From assembly GCA_930367215.1 (NCBI GenBank), contig OV884058.1, positions 171,040,478 to 171,104,477 of the forward strand: a stretch of 64,000 bases of DNA, read 5' to 3'. Every line of letters starts with the position of its first letter. Position 1 is the first letter of the stretch. Position numbers and translations under genes: made by a program. Shown here in pieces: positions 44,142 through 55,591 of the stretch. The notes under the pieces were generated by a model. The model was not told the DNA's origin and ran no database searches. It worked only from the letters and a program-made list of their open reading frames with translations. The stretch comes from Pollenia angustigena (Eukaryota; Arthropoda; Insecta; Diptera; Polleniidae).

Positions 44142-44730
44142 TAGAAAACCGTTCGTCATTCACTTAATTTCCATAGTTGAGGTGTATTTAACACATACAA
44201 ATCATTTATTATCATTATCAATTTTTAGTTTTTGTTTTCTTAAAAAAAAAAAAAAATTATGCAAATGCTATCTGTAATGGCAGGCTTTAACATAAGCACT
44301 GAGTTGATGACCGACCATACAATCGAACTGAAACTGACCAGTGTGTGTTGCCTTGCAGCTGGGTCGCTGTTAGCCAAGAAATATACGTACAAAATGACAG
44401 ACATTTAAAGCCTTAAGTTTAAAATACTTAAGGAAAAGTGTAAAAAGTTAAAGAAAACAAAAGTACGCATTTTTATGTTAAAGGTATTTAAAATGTTGGG
44501 ATATGGGTGATTCCATATAACAAACAGATAAACTTATTTTGAGACAAAATATTTAGAGATAGTTAGCTTTTTGGTTTAAAATTTGTTTACCTCTAACAAT
44601 CTATAAATCATTGTCGTTGTGCTGCCACATGATATTTTGTAAGCCATATGTAACACATGATTTACAACTGTTGTGTTTAAACAACATAAAAATGTATGTT
44701 TAATCAGTAACTTAAAATTCTCTCTTATTT
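43748..44730. other. Unassigned DNA with a (T)40 run
   Basis: A pure T-run of about 40 bases spans 44101-44140, with shorter T-runs near 44033 and A-runs near 44240. Frames across these homopolymers are artefacts. 44270-44410 is more GC-balanced but unrecognised. Confidence 0.45.
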
Positions 44731-45133
44731 TTCTTTGTTTACCAAGTGTTTAAAATTTAACGAACGTATGGTAGCATTGTTAGGAGAATAAGTGTCCATA
44801 TGTGGGAGCATACGAATAAAACGTTCTCAAAATAAATAATTAAACAGAACTGGATGTTCAACTTCAGGCAAAAATGCTAAAGCCCATAATAACAACTTCG
44901 GCAGTAGCTAAATACTATTATATATTTTTCTTTGTTTACAAAATGTATAAAATAGAATGAAAATATGGTAGCATTGTTAAGACAATCACTGTCTATATGC
45001 GAAAGCATTAGAAAAAACGTTCTCAAAATAAAATTTATTTTATTTCACGAACGCATTCTTTGGTAAAATATTATTTTAAACTCAGCCTTCTTCGACACAT
45101 TTTATTGGCAAATAGAAAATGTGGTGTTGGCAC
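44731..45133 (+). repeat. Two ~197-bp tandem units (ATGGTAGCATTGTTA)
   Basis: TTCTTTGTTTAC..AAATG, ATGGTAGCATTGTTA and AAAACGTTCTCAAAATAAA recur with a spacing of 197 bp (ATGGTAGC at 44768 and 44965). A third unit starts at 46607, after the insertion 45134-46606, and its tail (ACATTTTATTGGCAAAT with GTGGTGTTGGCAC) reappears at 47375-47420 after another insertion. Confidence 0.7.
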
Positions 45134-46606
45134 CAGTGATGCCAACTTTTTGAGAGCAAAAAGCACTTTGAAATTTAAAAAAAGCACTAAAAAGCACTAT
45201 TTCAAACAAAAAAACAGCGTTAAAAAGCACTAAGCCATTTTTACAATTTAATTAAACACAAAACAAGTTGCATTCGGCTGTGCAAAATAATACATACCTC
45301 CAAAATTTAAAAAAAGGCGACAGCTTTGATGGGGGATTTTCATTTAAAGTTTAACAAAAAAAAAAATATATTTACATTCGTATAAACATTTTTTAACGTA
45401 TTATTATTATCTGCAATAAAAATATCATCCAAATCACTTGTATCACCATCAGCTGAGTTTGAATTGGCCATAAAACAGTTTTAAAGTAATACAGTGCGAC
45501 CTCGATTTTCGTAACTCGAAAAAATCGTACCTGTTGCAATTACCGAAAATTTGCAATGACCGACCATTCTTTATTTTAATAAAAAACCTTATATTTTATC
45601 GTTTAAATAATTCTATATTAAAATCGTGCAAACTTTAATAAAACAATTAGCGTATGATATTGTCCAATTATTTTAACCTACATATGTACGCTTCTGAATG
45701 AAGAACACACATAAGGTGCAAAATAGAAAAACATGTATGTTTGTATTCTGATACTAAGTCAACCTTTTTGCAATAGCACTAGAGGTAGAAGTGTACAACA
45801 CGCGGTTAATCGGAGACGAGTGTCTTGTGTTTGAAAACTAGAGCGCATGAAAAATGACAGGTTACACAACGCTCGTTATAAAAGCATTTTCTGTCAGCTG
45901 TTTTTAATTTATTAAACACTTTGCTTATATCAAGTTACGGCTCTTTTTTGTTTGTTTTTAAAGCAGAGTCCGCCAAACACATACACTTACATTTCTTGTT
46001 TCTCTTGGTTGTTTATTTTTGAGCGTAATTGTTTTTGTTTGTTCGGTGTTTTCGAGTAAAAATACAAATTATTTTCTCATGCTCTCTTTATTTGTGTGAG
46101 AGCATTCGCACATGTGCGGTGTTTTGCAGATCTCTGTTTAAAAGTCTTTTCGTCCTTTTTCTATTTTTGAAATAGTGTCTACATCATTAAAAAAATGTTT
46201 ACTGAAAACAAATACATCTTTTTTATTACGATTGCTTAATATGTTGTCAACGCTAAAAAGTGTGACGTTTTGTAAAATTTCCAAATTGCTAGGAAGCCTA
46301 GCTTTAACCTCGTAAATAACCTTTCTTTTATCACTTTTTTATCATTTGCAATCTTAAAATCTTTATAGGCCTTCTTAAAATTGTACCCCAAATAGCAAAT
46401 CTCATCTTAGTCATCCTCTTTATAATCAAAGTTTTAAAAAATTATAAAAAAAATAAAAATTGTAAAAAGCACTAAAGGCGCTAACGAAAAATTGAAAAAG
46501 CACGAAGTTTGCGCTTTTTCTTAGTTTAGAACTAAGGATAACATTTTGGCGTTTTGAGGCTCAAAAAGTACCATAAATAGTGGCAAAAGCACTAAGTTGG
46601 CATCGC
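45134..46606. mobile_element. 1.47-kb hAT-like element (GATGCCAACTT ends)
   Basis: CAGTGATGCCAACTTTTTGA at the left is mirrored by AGTTGGCATCGCATG at the right. Subterminal AAAAGCACT words are frequent on both sides (for example AAAGCACTAAAAAGCACTA near 45185, AAAAGCACTAAAGG near 46470). It sits between two units of the ~197-bp tandem repeat. The interior has no transposase and includes a pogo-like end at 45492. Confidence 0.6.
45492..45570. repeat. Pogo/Tigger-like left end
   Basis: TA then CAGTGCGACCTCGATTTTCG has the CAGT..GACCTCGATT.TCG pattern typical of pogo/Tigger termini. It is followed by CGTAACTCG and TTGCAATTACCG-like imperfect repeats. A matching right end was not located. Confidence 0.45.
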
Positions 46607-46735
46607 ATGAAAGTATGGTAGCAATGTTAAGAGAATCAGTGTCTATTTGTGAAAGCATTAGAAAAAACGTTCTCAAAATTAAATTTTCTTTTTCACGAAC
46701 GCATTCTTTGGTTAAATTTTATTTTAAGGGCCAAG
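46607..46735 (+). repeat. Third ~197-bp unit, left part
   Basis: GAAAGTATGGTAGCAATGTT to TTTCACGAACGCATTCTTTG matches the unit at 44955-45080. It is cut at about 46731 by the next element and resumes near 47350. Confidence 0.7.
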
Positions 46736-47340
46736 TACACTTGTCAACGTGTGGTGGACGTAATATTCGCCGTCTTATCTAAATTTTTTGATTTTTCATC
46801 CAACATCGTCCCCAGCGGTAAATATTGAAAGGACCGCAAGTGGCAGGCCTTTTTGAAGGCCTCTATACTCCTTTCTAAAAGATTCACTTCGCATGATATC
46901 CAGCCTTCAGCAGCATGCCTTCTAGAAGGTATAAACTTCTTTTTAAAAGACCTTCTGAAATATTCAGTACACATTCTCTACTCCCTTCTTTGAGAAGGGA
47001 GAAAGGAAGGTGTTCAGTTATATTTACTTTTTAGTGACCTTCCTTACTCCCTTCTTTGCGAAGGGATCGAAGTTGTTTTTAAAGGAAGTGTGGAAGGCCT
47101 TCCTCCCATTGACAACCTGTGTAAAAAATAAATAAGTATGGAATGCGGCGAGAAGGGCTTCTGACTGCTAAATAAGGCCTTCTATTAGGCCTCTTTACTC
47201 ATTCTAGTTACCGTTGGGTCGGTGTGACACATACAAACACATTTTCACTAATACTACCACAATGCTTAATGAGTATTTTGATCAATGTATTTGGGCCTTT
47301 AAACTGTATGGAAAACATCGTTCAGCCCTAGATCTGTTTC
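46736..47340. repeat. Insertion rich in AAGGCCTTC / GAAGGG words
   Basis: This ~600-bp block separates two parts of a ~197-bp unit. It contains a dozen or more CCTTCT, AGAAGGG and AAGGCCTT words in both orientations, and an imperfect inversion of ACACTTGTCAACG (46738) with TTGACAACCTGTGT (47109). Its ends and class are uncertain. The motif density resembles the subterminal zones of the hAT-like elements here. Confidence 0.45.
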
Positions 47341-47557
47341 AATAGATTTTAATTCACGACAGCCTTCTACGAAACATTTTATTGGCAAATTATTTTAAAA
47401 ATGTGGTGTTGGCACAGTTCTGTTTGAAAACTCAAAAAAAAAAAAAAAAAAAAAAAAATTTTTTTTTGTGAAATGCATTTTAATTTCAAACAAATAATTT
47501 CGCTGAATCAAACAAAGAAGTTCACTCTTTATTAGGAAGCTACGAGCAACGACGCGC
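47341..47557 (+). repeat. Tail of the third ~197-bp unit and an A/T run
   Basis: TTCACGACAGCCTTCTACGA and ACATTTTATTGGCAAAT with GTGGTGTTGGCAC match the tail of the unit ending at 45133. An A-run of about 24 followed by T-run lies at 47434-47467. Confidence 0.55.
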
Positions 47558-48219
47558 ACCCGGAAGCAAGCAGTGAATAGATGATAATGAGGAGGGGAGC
47601 AGGAGATGACTGGTTTTCGGACACATTTTTATTTTGGAATAATTTCTTTGATAACTATCCCTCTTATCGTCTTGTTTCTCTTTCCACTTACTGTTGCTCT
47701 ATTTCTTTTCACGGTTAAAGACGAAGATATCTCAATAATCAGACAGCTGCAAAATGACCCGATATTCAGCCATGTTACACAGTACAATTCCGTTCGGAAA
47801 CGGAATTCATTCCGTATTTTGGTGCTTCAGAAAATGACCGTAAAAAATTTCAGAATGAAACCATTTTTGTTTTCATGCACGGAATGGGAGTTTTCTGTAT
47901 CTGAAAGGCCAAAAAACTATCAAAATACACATTCTATCAATAAACAAATATGTTTTCTTCAATTCCGAACGGAATCATTCCGAACGGAATTGTGCTCTGT
48001 GACATGGCTGAATATCGGGTCATTTTGCAGCTGTCTGATTATTGAGATATCTTCGTCTTTAACCGTGAAAAGAAATAGAGCAACAGTAAGTGAAAAGAGA
48101 AACAAGACGATAAGAGGGATAGTTATCAAAGAAATTATTCCAAAATAAAAATGTGTCCGAAAACCAGTCATCTCCTGCTCCCCTCCTCATTATCATCTAT
48201 TCACTGCTTGCTTCTGGGT
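47558..48219. mobile_element. Young foldback element, ~235-bp arms about 98% identical
   Basis: The left arm (ACCCGGAAGCAAGCAGTGAA to about 47795) and right arm (to ...CACTGCTTGCTTCTGGGT) differ at only a handful of positions. A loop of about 165 bp separates them and contains repeated ATTCCG / CGGAAT words. Because the arms are so alike, the same frame beginning MTGFRTHFYFGIISLIT is open on both strands (47606-48148 plus, 47959-48171 minus). It encodes a hydrophobic stretch then KDEDISIIRQLQNDPIFSHV, with no recognised domain. The near identity implies recent insertion or arm conversion. No clear target duplication was seen. Confidence 0.85.
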
Positions 48220-48610
48220 CCACTTTCACAAATAGTTTTAACAAATAGTATTTGGGAATTTTTCATTCTTTTTATATAAATTTGAAACCAACCAAGAATT
48301 TATGTTTTTTCTTATATGTTGTTATGGTTCTCAAACAGTAAATCATTTTTGCTAATTATTTTGTTCTTTGTTCGGCAACAAAGTTTGTCACGCTTTTTTA
48401 TTATCATTGGTATAATTTTTTAATGCGTACAGAAGTGGACTGTATGTGTTTTTTTGTTGTCGTTCATATTTTTCATGAAATGTAGTGTTGCTTAAGATCA
48501 CAAAAAGGGGAAAAAATTACAACATTAACATGCGTTCAATATTTTATAGAAAAGTTATTTAAACTTGAAACCAACAACGCGTGTGTATATTATATTTTTG
48601 AATAGTTATC
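48220..48610. other. AT-rich DNA without recognised features
   Basis: No frame, repeat or RNA motif recognised. Confidence 0.4.
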
Positions 48611-48935
48611 AACCAAGGCGAATTTACACCGGTGACCTTATCTTGCTATGTAAGAAACAGCTGATAACTAACCTTGTGTCGAAATGGTATACCGTTCTGG
48701 TAGTTCTAGGGAATCTTTACTAAATTCTTTAATTTTTGCTTTAAATTATAAAATTTTAAATTTTTTTAAGTTATTGCATTTCAAAACACACAATTTAAAA
48801 TTAAAAACAAAATGAAATGTTTGTTTGAATTATTTACTACAGTGTACAGTGTTATTTTTAACACAACGTTAAAATATTTTCCAGTGTTAAAAACGTTTTC
48901 AAAATAAGACCACTTTGTATGAATTCGCCTTGGTT
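48611..48935. repeat. 325-bp MITE (AACCAAGGCGAATT ends)
   Basis: AACCAAGGCGAATTTACACC is mirrored by GTATGAATTCGCCTTGGTT. The interior is AT-rich and non-coding. The short flanks GTTATC and GTCAAC do not form a clear duplication. Confidence 0.7.
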
Positions 48936-49948
48936 GTCAACTATAAAATAATAAAATAGACACTAAAAAAAAATTATGAAAATTTAATTAAATTTCAAAC
49001 CAGCGTTTTTTTCGAAAAAAATTAAAGCAATAGTTTTATCTGTGTAGCAGATTTTTTTCAAAGTAAAAATTTATATACATACATATAAAATATGCAAGAA
49101 CTGCCTATAAATTTCTTAAGTTCTAAGTAATACGGAATAACCCATATGCCTTTTGCTTTTGAATATTTGTATATTTTTTCTTTCTTTTCATCAGTATTTT
49201 TATCATTTTCTATATCCAATATTTTGTTTCACAACAAAAATCTTTGAAAATGCAACCCCATTGATAATAAATCATACATTTTTACAAACATTAAAGAATT
49301 TTTCATATTTTTCGTTTTATTCACACATCACATCATTATAGATGATTTTTGAATGCAAAAAAATTTATAAATTAAAAAAAAAACTACACACAACAATGGC
49401 GAATTTTTTCCATTGTTCTTTATTACGGTAATTAATATTAAATTACATAAGTTTTTTTTCTTAAATTTGTTGTTTTTTTTTGCTCATTTAAGTTTGATGG
49501 CTTACAAAGCAGACCTTCATGGTTTGTTCTCATATTGAGTTGTATGACCAAGTTAGACAAAAAAGGTAGAAATTCAACTGATTTGTTGGATTCAGCTGCC
49601 ACATTTTTTATTTATTTTTTTTTATAGTAATATTAGTTAATTAAGTTCAAGTAAATTAAATTAGTTTTTTGGTTTAATAAATTAGTTACAAAAAAACAAA
49701 AAAAAAAAAAAATCAATTCTAACCAAACTTTTTGATCAAAACACAAAAGAGTGTAGCTTAAATGTTACATGTGATTTGGCAACATTTTTAAAAGCTGATC
49801 TGATTTTTAAGAAGTGTTTTACGTTTACAAAAGGGAACAATAAATTACAATTAGCGTTTAAAATTGTAAGTCCCTTTATATGGATCCTCGTAGGTACTGT
49901 TGCTACTCAACAGATGCTGCTCAAGTTTTTTTTCAAAAGCAACGGAGG
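48936..49948. other. AT-rich DNA without recognised features
   Basis: Low-complexity A/T-rich sequence with A-runs near 49375 and 49698. ATCTGTGTAG near 49040 could be a decayed ACACAG-type MITE end. 49880-49940 is more GC-balanced. Confidence 0.4.
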
Positions 49949-50576
49949 TTAAGCCCATATGACACTACATTTTTAATGCAATAAAAAATTTACCAAGTGC
50001 GACAGGTTTAGCTGTTTTAAGATAAATGGCAATCTGTCAAAAATTTCATTAAAGTTATGGATAAAAAATACAGTTATGTCAAAAAATAATGTAAAATTGT
50101 TCAACTTAAAATTGACATTTCAAGCTTGAAATATTAAAAGTGTTGCTGAATCAGCGGTTTAAGGGAAAATTCGGCGATTTACCGCTTTTTGTTTTTAGGT
50201 TTCTCATAAACAAAAAGTTGGCAACATTTAATAAAATTAACAGAACAGGGATGGCTAAGTTGTTTCCATTGTACTTTTTTGTTAATACTTTTTAAACTAT
50301 GATTTGTAATACATTTTTGTGGTTCTTTTTAAGAACATAAATAAAATTAATTTCAACCAAAAAAATCTTTTAGTACAATTAGGGTAAAAAAGTACAATTT
50401 TTAAAAGTTGTTGGTACAATTTTAAAAATTCTCAACGCCATCCCTGAAACAAAACCATAACAAGAGAAAAAAAAAATAAAAAACTTTGTTTACATTTTTT
50501 ATAGTTTGCTCTTTCTAGCATTTACTGTTTCTTTCTATCAATTAATGAATAAAAAATGTAGTGTCATAAGGGCTTA
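49949..50576. mobile_element. 628-bp MITE bounded by TTAA (GCCC..ATGACACTACATTTTT ends)
   Basis: TTAAGCCCATATGACACTAC followed by ATTTTTAAT is mirrored by AAAAAATGTAGTGTCATAAG then GGCTTAA. TTAA at both junctions is the target preference of piggyBac-type elements, so this may be a piggyBac-derived MITE, an inference from the flanks alone. It contains a nested hAT-like MITE (50246-50446). A truncated relative lies at 1739-1860. Confidence 0.65.
50246..50446. mobile_element. 201-bp hAT-like MITE (CAGGGATGGC ends)
   Basis: CAGGGATGGC opens and GCCATCCCTG closes the element. Flanks TAACAGAA and AAACAAAA agree at 6 of 8 positions. TACTTTTTTG / AAAAAAGTAC words occur internally on both sides. It is nested in the TTAA-bounded element. 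Confidence 0.65.
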
Positions 50577-51001
50577 AATAAGAGGCGAGTGTACAATTTT
50601 TTTCGGATAATACACTCAAAATTGCTACCTCTACGTGATGGTGCCTCCGACACACGGCGGCGTTTGGTAAACTCCTTATTTGTCACCGAGTGGTTATTAT
50701 CCACCATGAGATTAGGCCATATGACAGGTGCTCATGTTAATCTGCTTACAACCAAATTATTAAATAAAAGTCGAATTTAATCATTTTATTTTTTAAAGAA
50801 AATCACCCATGTGAGTTGTGCTCGTTTGCGGCGTATAATGGAAACTAACCTAAGAAAAATTTGAATTCTAGTAAAAAAAATTTTTAACATTATAAATTTC
50901 GGAGAATTTTATTAATTTATTACGAATTCTTTTCTGAGAAATATGTTGGATATATCGCACTGGTTCCTCTAAAGAAGAGTCAACTCATAATTTACACATA
51001 T
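50577..51001. other. Unassigned DNA
   Basis: 50600-50780 is GC-balanced (GGTGCCTCCGACACACGGCG) and holds a 63-codon frame without recognised similarity. It may be part of an older element split by the TTAA-bounded MITE. Confidence 0.3.
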
Positions 51002-51680
51002 TTACCCCTATCGTGAATAATTTTTCGCTCGTAATTTTTCCACTTTCCACATATTTGCGATCATGAACAACTCCCATGAAAAAATGTAATTCAAAAGAGA
51101 ATAATAACGTGAAAAAATGTTCACGGGAAAAAATTTCCCTTATCGTGAAAATTTTTTTCCCTCGAATTTGTTCACATTTCCCTTAGATTTTCTCACTTTT
51201 TTTTTTGCTAGGGAACAGAACATGTATGTACATAAGTAGCTCCTCCTATAAATCGAATATAAATTAATAAAGTGAAAAAGGCACAAACCGATATATTGCT
51301 CAACAAAATGCAAAACATCAGTTCGATTGCCTGCGGATTTGTGAAGCTTTCGATAGACTTGGTGGCAGAATTTTGGAAAATATTTTACTACATAAAATTT
51401 AAAAAGTGCAAAAAACTAACGTTGTAATCAAACTATACCTGCAATACTAAATATTTTTCTTTATTATTTAAACTTTTCTTTAAACTAAATACTTGTATAT
51501 TTTTGAACAATAATTTCTATGATTTTTATATTTTTTTAATCTTTCATCTTTTTTTACATTCACTGGAACTGATAGCGTGGAAAATTTTTCACATGAGATT
51601 CACGATTGATTTTTCCCCTTCGAGGGGAATGAAAATTTCATGGGAACAAAAATTCCACTTGTTATTCACGATAGGGGTAA
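51002..51680. repeat. ~679-bp inverted-repeat element (TTACCCCTATCGTGAATAA ends)
   Basis: TTACCCCTATCGTGAATAA at 51002 is perfectly mirrored at 51662-51680. The inner sequence repeats related words such as TTTCCCTTATCGTGAAAA and TTCACGGGAAAAAA in both orientations. No transposase and no clear duplication. Confidence 0.75.
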
Positions 51681-51817
51681 TTGATTTTTTGCAAGGTCAT
51701 ATTCACCCACTGTAAAATTCTAAAATCAATTTCTCTAGGATTTTGCAAAAAAAAAAAAAAAAAAAAACAGTTGTAACCCCTATTGTTATAGAACAGTGCA
51801 TATAAAAAGAAAACAGA

Positions 51818-52041
51818 TGCCTAATTCTGGCAGTCGTGATCGAGTGAGTACTTTCTCGATTCGAAAGCAATTTTATTTCTGAACGAATCGAAATTATTTT
51901 TTCAGTATTGTGAAACCCAAATTAATGCTCTACAACACTGAAAAAATAGTTCCGATTCGTTCAGTATTGACTGAAATAATTAGATATTAAATTGCTTTCG
52001 AATCGAGAAAGTACTCGATCACGACTGCCAGAATCAGGCCC
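51818..52041. repeat. 224-bp MITE with ~65-bp inverted arms
   Basis: GCCTAATTCTGGCAGTCGTG, then GATCGAGT and AGTACTTTCTCGATTCGAAA followed by GCAATTT, is mirrored almost completely at 51975-52041. The left arm has a 4-base GAGT duplication. The centre has a second inversion of CTGAACGAATCG and CGATTCGTTCAG. Non-coding. Confidence 0.85.
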
Positions 52042-52609
52042 CAGTTTTTTGTCTCTACTGAAAATTTATAAATTTAGAGTTAACCCCCTTAAGAGGAACA
52101 AGTGCGATATTTTACATGTTCTACATTTTTGTGTTCTTTTGTAAAAAAAATGCAAATGTTGTATGAAAAACATGTCGTTGATCATAACGGAGATTGTGCA
52201 CAACTCGAACTGATTGTTATGCATATCAGTGGGAGGGTATACTAGTATACTGTCATCGAAATTCAAGTAGAGTTATTTTCGGTGACGTTTTTCAATAAAG
52301 TCAGTTAAAATTCTAGACCACCACTATTTCCCTTTTTTATATATATTTGTTATATTTCGTGATTGCAAAAGGACGGGGTACATTTTTTTTGGCTTCACTT
52401 GCTTTTGAATAACGCTGTGCCATTGATATCGGATTTTCGTCGCGGCTGGTAGATAACATGCAGACAATCTTATAATCCTTCCATTTCACCCAATTAATCC
52501 CAGTGCTTTTCATCGAAATTGATTTCGAGTAGCCACTTTACATTGACTTGCAGTTAACAGCTTGCCGCAATACGATTTTCGCAGATTATTCCCTCAGCCT
52601 TATAGTTAA
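52042..52609. other. Unassigned DNA
   Basis: Moderately A/T-rich, with no recognised frame or repeat. The right part near 52420-52600 is GC-balanced. Confidence 0.35.
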
Positions 52610-53015
52610 CTAGCTGACCCGACAGACGTTGTCCTGTCCAAATTAGGAGAAATGTTTGCGTTCGATTTTTAAAAACCGTTAAAAAGATACGAACATTTGA
52701 AAGAAAAATTAGTCAAATCGATGGAGCCGTTTTCTGATTTAAGATAAATCGTAAATAGTGGGCGGGGCAAAATTTTCTTTTCGTAAACACCTAAGTTGGA
52801 CCATGGCGATCATTTTAAAGAAAAAATCGTCCAAATTATATAGATGTCATTGGTGGTGCCATCACGGATAATAGAGGTAATCACGGTTAATCGAAGCAAA
52901 CAATTTGAAAACATTGCAAACAAAAAACAATAGACTGATCTTTGGTCATCACGGGTAATCGGGGTTAGCGGTTAACCGGATCACGGATAATCGAGGCCCG
53001 ACTGTATATAGAAGA
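52610..53015 (-). mobile_element. Non-autonomous Helitron-like element, minus strand
   Basis: Read on the minus strand, the 3' end is GGACAACGTCTGTCGGGTCA then GCTAG followed by T, the CTAG terminus seen in insect mini-Helitrons. The 5' end would be TCTTCTATATA at 53015, preceded by A. Insertion between A and T with TC..CTAG ends is the Helitron signature. The interior (for example CGATGGAGCCGTTTTCTGAT) is non-coding. A pogo-like fragment lies inside (52860-53004), which makes the 5' end less certain. Confidence 0.5.
52860..53004. repeat. Pogo-like fragment (right end TACAGTCGGGCCTCGATT)
   Basis: On the minus strand, TA then CAGTCGGGCCTCGATTATCC is a typical pogo/Tigger terminus at 53002. 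Inside, ATCACGG-TAATCG words occur four or more times in the same orientation. The opposite end is not preserved. Confidence 0.55.
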
Positions 53016-53040
53016 TTTCATTAGCTTACAATAAGTGTGA

Positions 53041-53331
53041 TCTATATATAAAAAAAAAAATTGTCCTATGTTCGTCATTTTATAACTCAAGAACCACTCA
53101 ACCGATTTTCAAAAGAGTACATGCGTTGGAAAGGTCTACCTTCAGTGATGGTTTATAAAAATAAACATCAATTTTTTACAAATATGCGTTACACGCGCAC
53201 TTTTATGATGGTGTTTCCCTATATAAAATGTATTTTTTTCCTTATAAGAATAACATCGGTGTAAGGCACTGCTTGCTCGCGTCATTTGTCTTTTTTTGTA
53301 TTGCCCAGCAACGCGGGCAGGGTTGCTCTAG
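53041..53331 (+). mobile_element. 291-bp mini-Helitron
   Basis: Starts TCTATATATAAAAA right after an A and ends GGTTGCTCTAG right before a T. Twelve bases upstream of CTAG is the GC hairpin GCCCAGCAACGCGGGC. TC start, CTRR end with a preceding palindrome and A/T insertion site together define Helitrons. The opening text (TTCGTCATTTTATAACTCAA followed by GAACCACTCAACCGATTTTC) resembles widespread insect mini-Helitron families. It carries no Rep/helicase and would depend on an autonomous partner. Confidence 0.7.
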
Positions 53332-53649
53332 TTATTGATAAAATGAATTGAAAACCTTGTTGATAAATGCGTATATACTTACAGTAATACCATATCGAAA
53401 AATGAGAACTATTCACTTTTGTTGTCACCTCAATTTTACATAAAATAGTTCCGCTTATTGATAACATAAAGTTTATTTGTTGGCAAGTCACACATTTTTT
53501 ATTAAATATTGTTCTTCTCTTGAAATTTTGTTAGATTTTTTGTTTGTCTTAGATTTTTTCGTCTAAATCTAATGGCATATTTTGCATTACGATTTGATAA
53601 TGTGGGTTAAACCGGGTTAAGGTGTTCATACTGTCCTGTTTTACAACTA
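53332..53649. other. AT-rich DNA without recognised features
   Basis: No gene or repeat recognised. Confidence 0.4.
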
Positions 53650-54746
53650 CACTGAAACATTTTCTATTGATTTTGACATTAATCCAATGAAAAATTACAT
53701 TAAAAGTCAACCTATGTAACCCTTAATTGGATGAATGAAGAATGTTACATTAGCCCCTCGTTAATGAAATATTTCATAAAATCAATAAAAATTTGGATTA
53801 TTTTAATGTCAAACGTTTATAGAAAGTTTTTTATTATTTTCATATAAACGTTTTTATATTTGAATGAAATTTTTAATTTATTTTATCCCTTTTTTCAATG
53901 TTCGGTTTGAGCTGTGTGTTTTTATTTTGTTTGTTTTTTTTATTCCTTTTTCAAATCATCAAGTTTTATTAATTTTATTTCGTTTTTATGTTTCGTTTAC
54001 ATCATGTTATGTTCTACTTTCATAAGCTTGCCTTTAAGTAAATTGTACTAAATTCATTTTCCAGCCCACGACGACCTTCATCTGCCTTTTTCCCATTTTT
54101 CTGGCTTGTTACTGCGTAAATTTTGTGTATTTAAATTAACGATTAAACAAAAAAGGATGTGAGAATTGGTTTCTCTGGTTTTTTCTTTCGCGTTGTTTGT
54201 TTTTGAACCTAAATATTTCTTACATTTACTTTAATCAATATTTCGTTATCTTAATGGATTTTTTTTCATTAATGTTATGAAACATTAAAATTTACAATTT
54301 TTTTCATATATTTTTATGTCTACCGCTAAAAATTTAATTAAAAAAGCGTTTTTACAACAGTTATAGGAAGAAAATTTTTTATTTAAGTATTTTATCTTGT
54401 CTTCATTGATTTAGTGACATTTATTATGGAAAATATGAAGTAACAAAAGATTTCTTTTTTTTTTCATTAACTTAAAAGTATTTTAATATTTTATTTTAAT
54501 CTTCAAAACCCTATTGAAATTATGTATAACAATAAGTTGAATTTTTCTTTTGAAAGAGATATTAAGTTGTCATTAATTTAATGAAAAATGTTAACGAAAT
54601 AACGAAACTCAATTTCGTAGTGTTAATGAAATTATTTCATTATATTTGTAAAATTGTATTCCCGTAATGAAATTTTTCATTGGATTAATGAAAAAAAATT
54701 TAATAAAATTGATTCATTAGATTTATGAAGCATAATTCTGTCAGTG
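53650..54746. repeat. ~1.1-kb inverted-repeat element (CACTGA ends)
   Basis: CACTGA opens and TCAGTG closes the element. Just inside, CATTAATCCAATGAAAAATT at 53677 is mirrored by AATTTTTCATTGGATTAATG near 54670-54690. ATGAAAT-TTTCATTA words are abundant in both subterminal zones. The centre is AT-rich and non-coding. No target duplication was found. Confidence 0.6.
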
Positions 54747-55451
54747 TGAGAGGGAGGTACTTGAAAATAAATTTTCATTACTTTATTTGTGTTTTCTAGT
54801 GTTTTTTTTAATCAGTTTTATTAAAAAAAATTATTACTTTAAGGTTTTAAAATTATAATTTCTTATTTGGATTCCAAATACAAAAAACATATTTTCTCTA
54901 AAGTTCATAAATTGTACTTCTTCTTCATCTTTTTGTTGTGCTCCACCTCACAGTGCATTTTAGTAAATCTGAAGAATAATAAGATTAATTGGTAATCATA
55001 TGAACAATAATAATAACGATTTTCCTTAATTTTTAATAGTTTTTTACTTAAAATAATACAAATTTTATGGTTAAAAACTTTCTCCAATATAATTTTATAA
55101 ATAACTAAAGCGTATGCTAAAATTTCTTTTGGGGGGAAATAAAAAAGAAACATGTTTAAATTATTTAAAAAAAGGTCATTTAGATTATATTACAGCACAT
55201 TTATAAAATAAAAATACAATAAATTACAAGAAATAAAAAAAAAAACAAAATGTTATAAAGCATGTAATAAAACTATAAATTTAAAAACTTAAAAATAACC
55301 AGAAGCTAAAACGGCAAGAAAATTTTTATTGACCAAAGAAATGACCTGTTCAAAAGCACTCCTCTCAAATGGAACAAAAATAAGCAAGAAAAGCGGATGT
55401 AAGACAGTAAAAAAAAACTTAAACTTAGCTTAAACTGGTGGTGGGCAACAA
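54747..55451. other. AT-rich DNA without recognised features
   Basis: Very A/T-rich with poly-A stretches. No gene recognised. Confidence 0.45.
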
Positions 55452-55591
55452 CTAGCTTTTACCTGTGACTTCGTTCACGTGAAAATTGAAGAAACATTTA
55501 AAGAAAAGGTCTTATCGAATAAAAAATTTGCAGAAATTTTATTTAGTTTTCTACTTATTTCATGCTAAAATTATATCTGTAAACATTATTA

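Noticed and set aside
43861..44277. A 138-codon plus-strand frame
   Set aside because: It runs through T-runs of 12 and 40 bases (poly-Phe). It is a low-complexity artefact.
47606..48148. A 180-codon plus-strand frame with a hydrophobic N-terminus
   Set aside because: It simply reads through the foldback element. The same frame on the opposite strand follows from arm identity, and no domain or codon pattern supports a gene.
50589..50780. A 63-codon frame in GC-balanced DNA
   Set aside because: No similarity to a known protein could be recognised and nothing around it supports a gene model.
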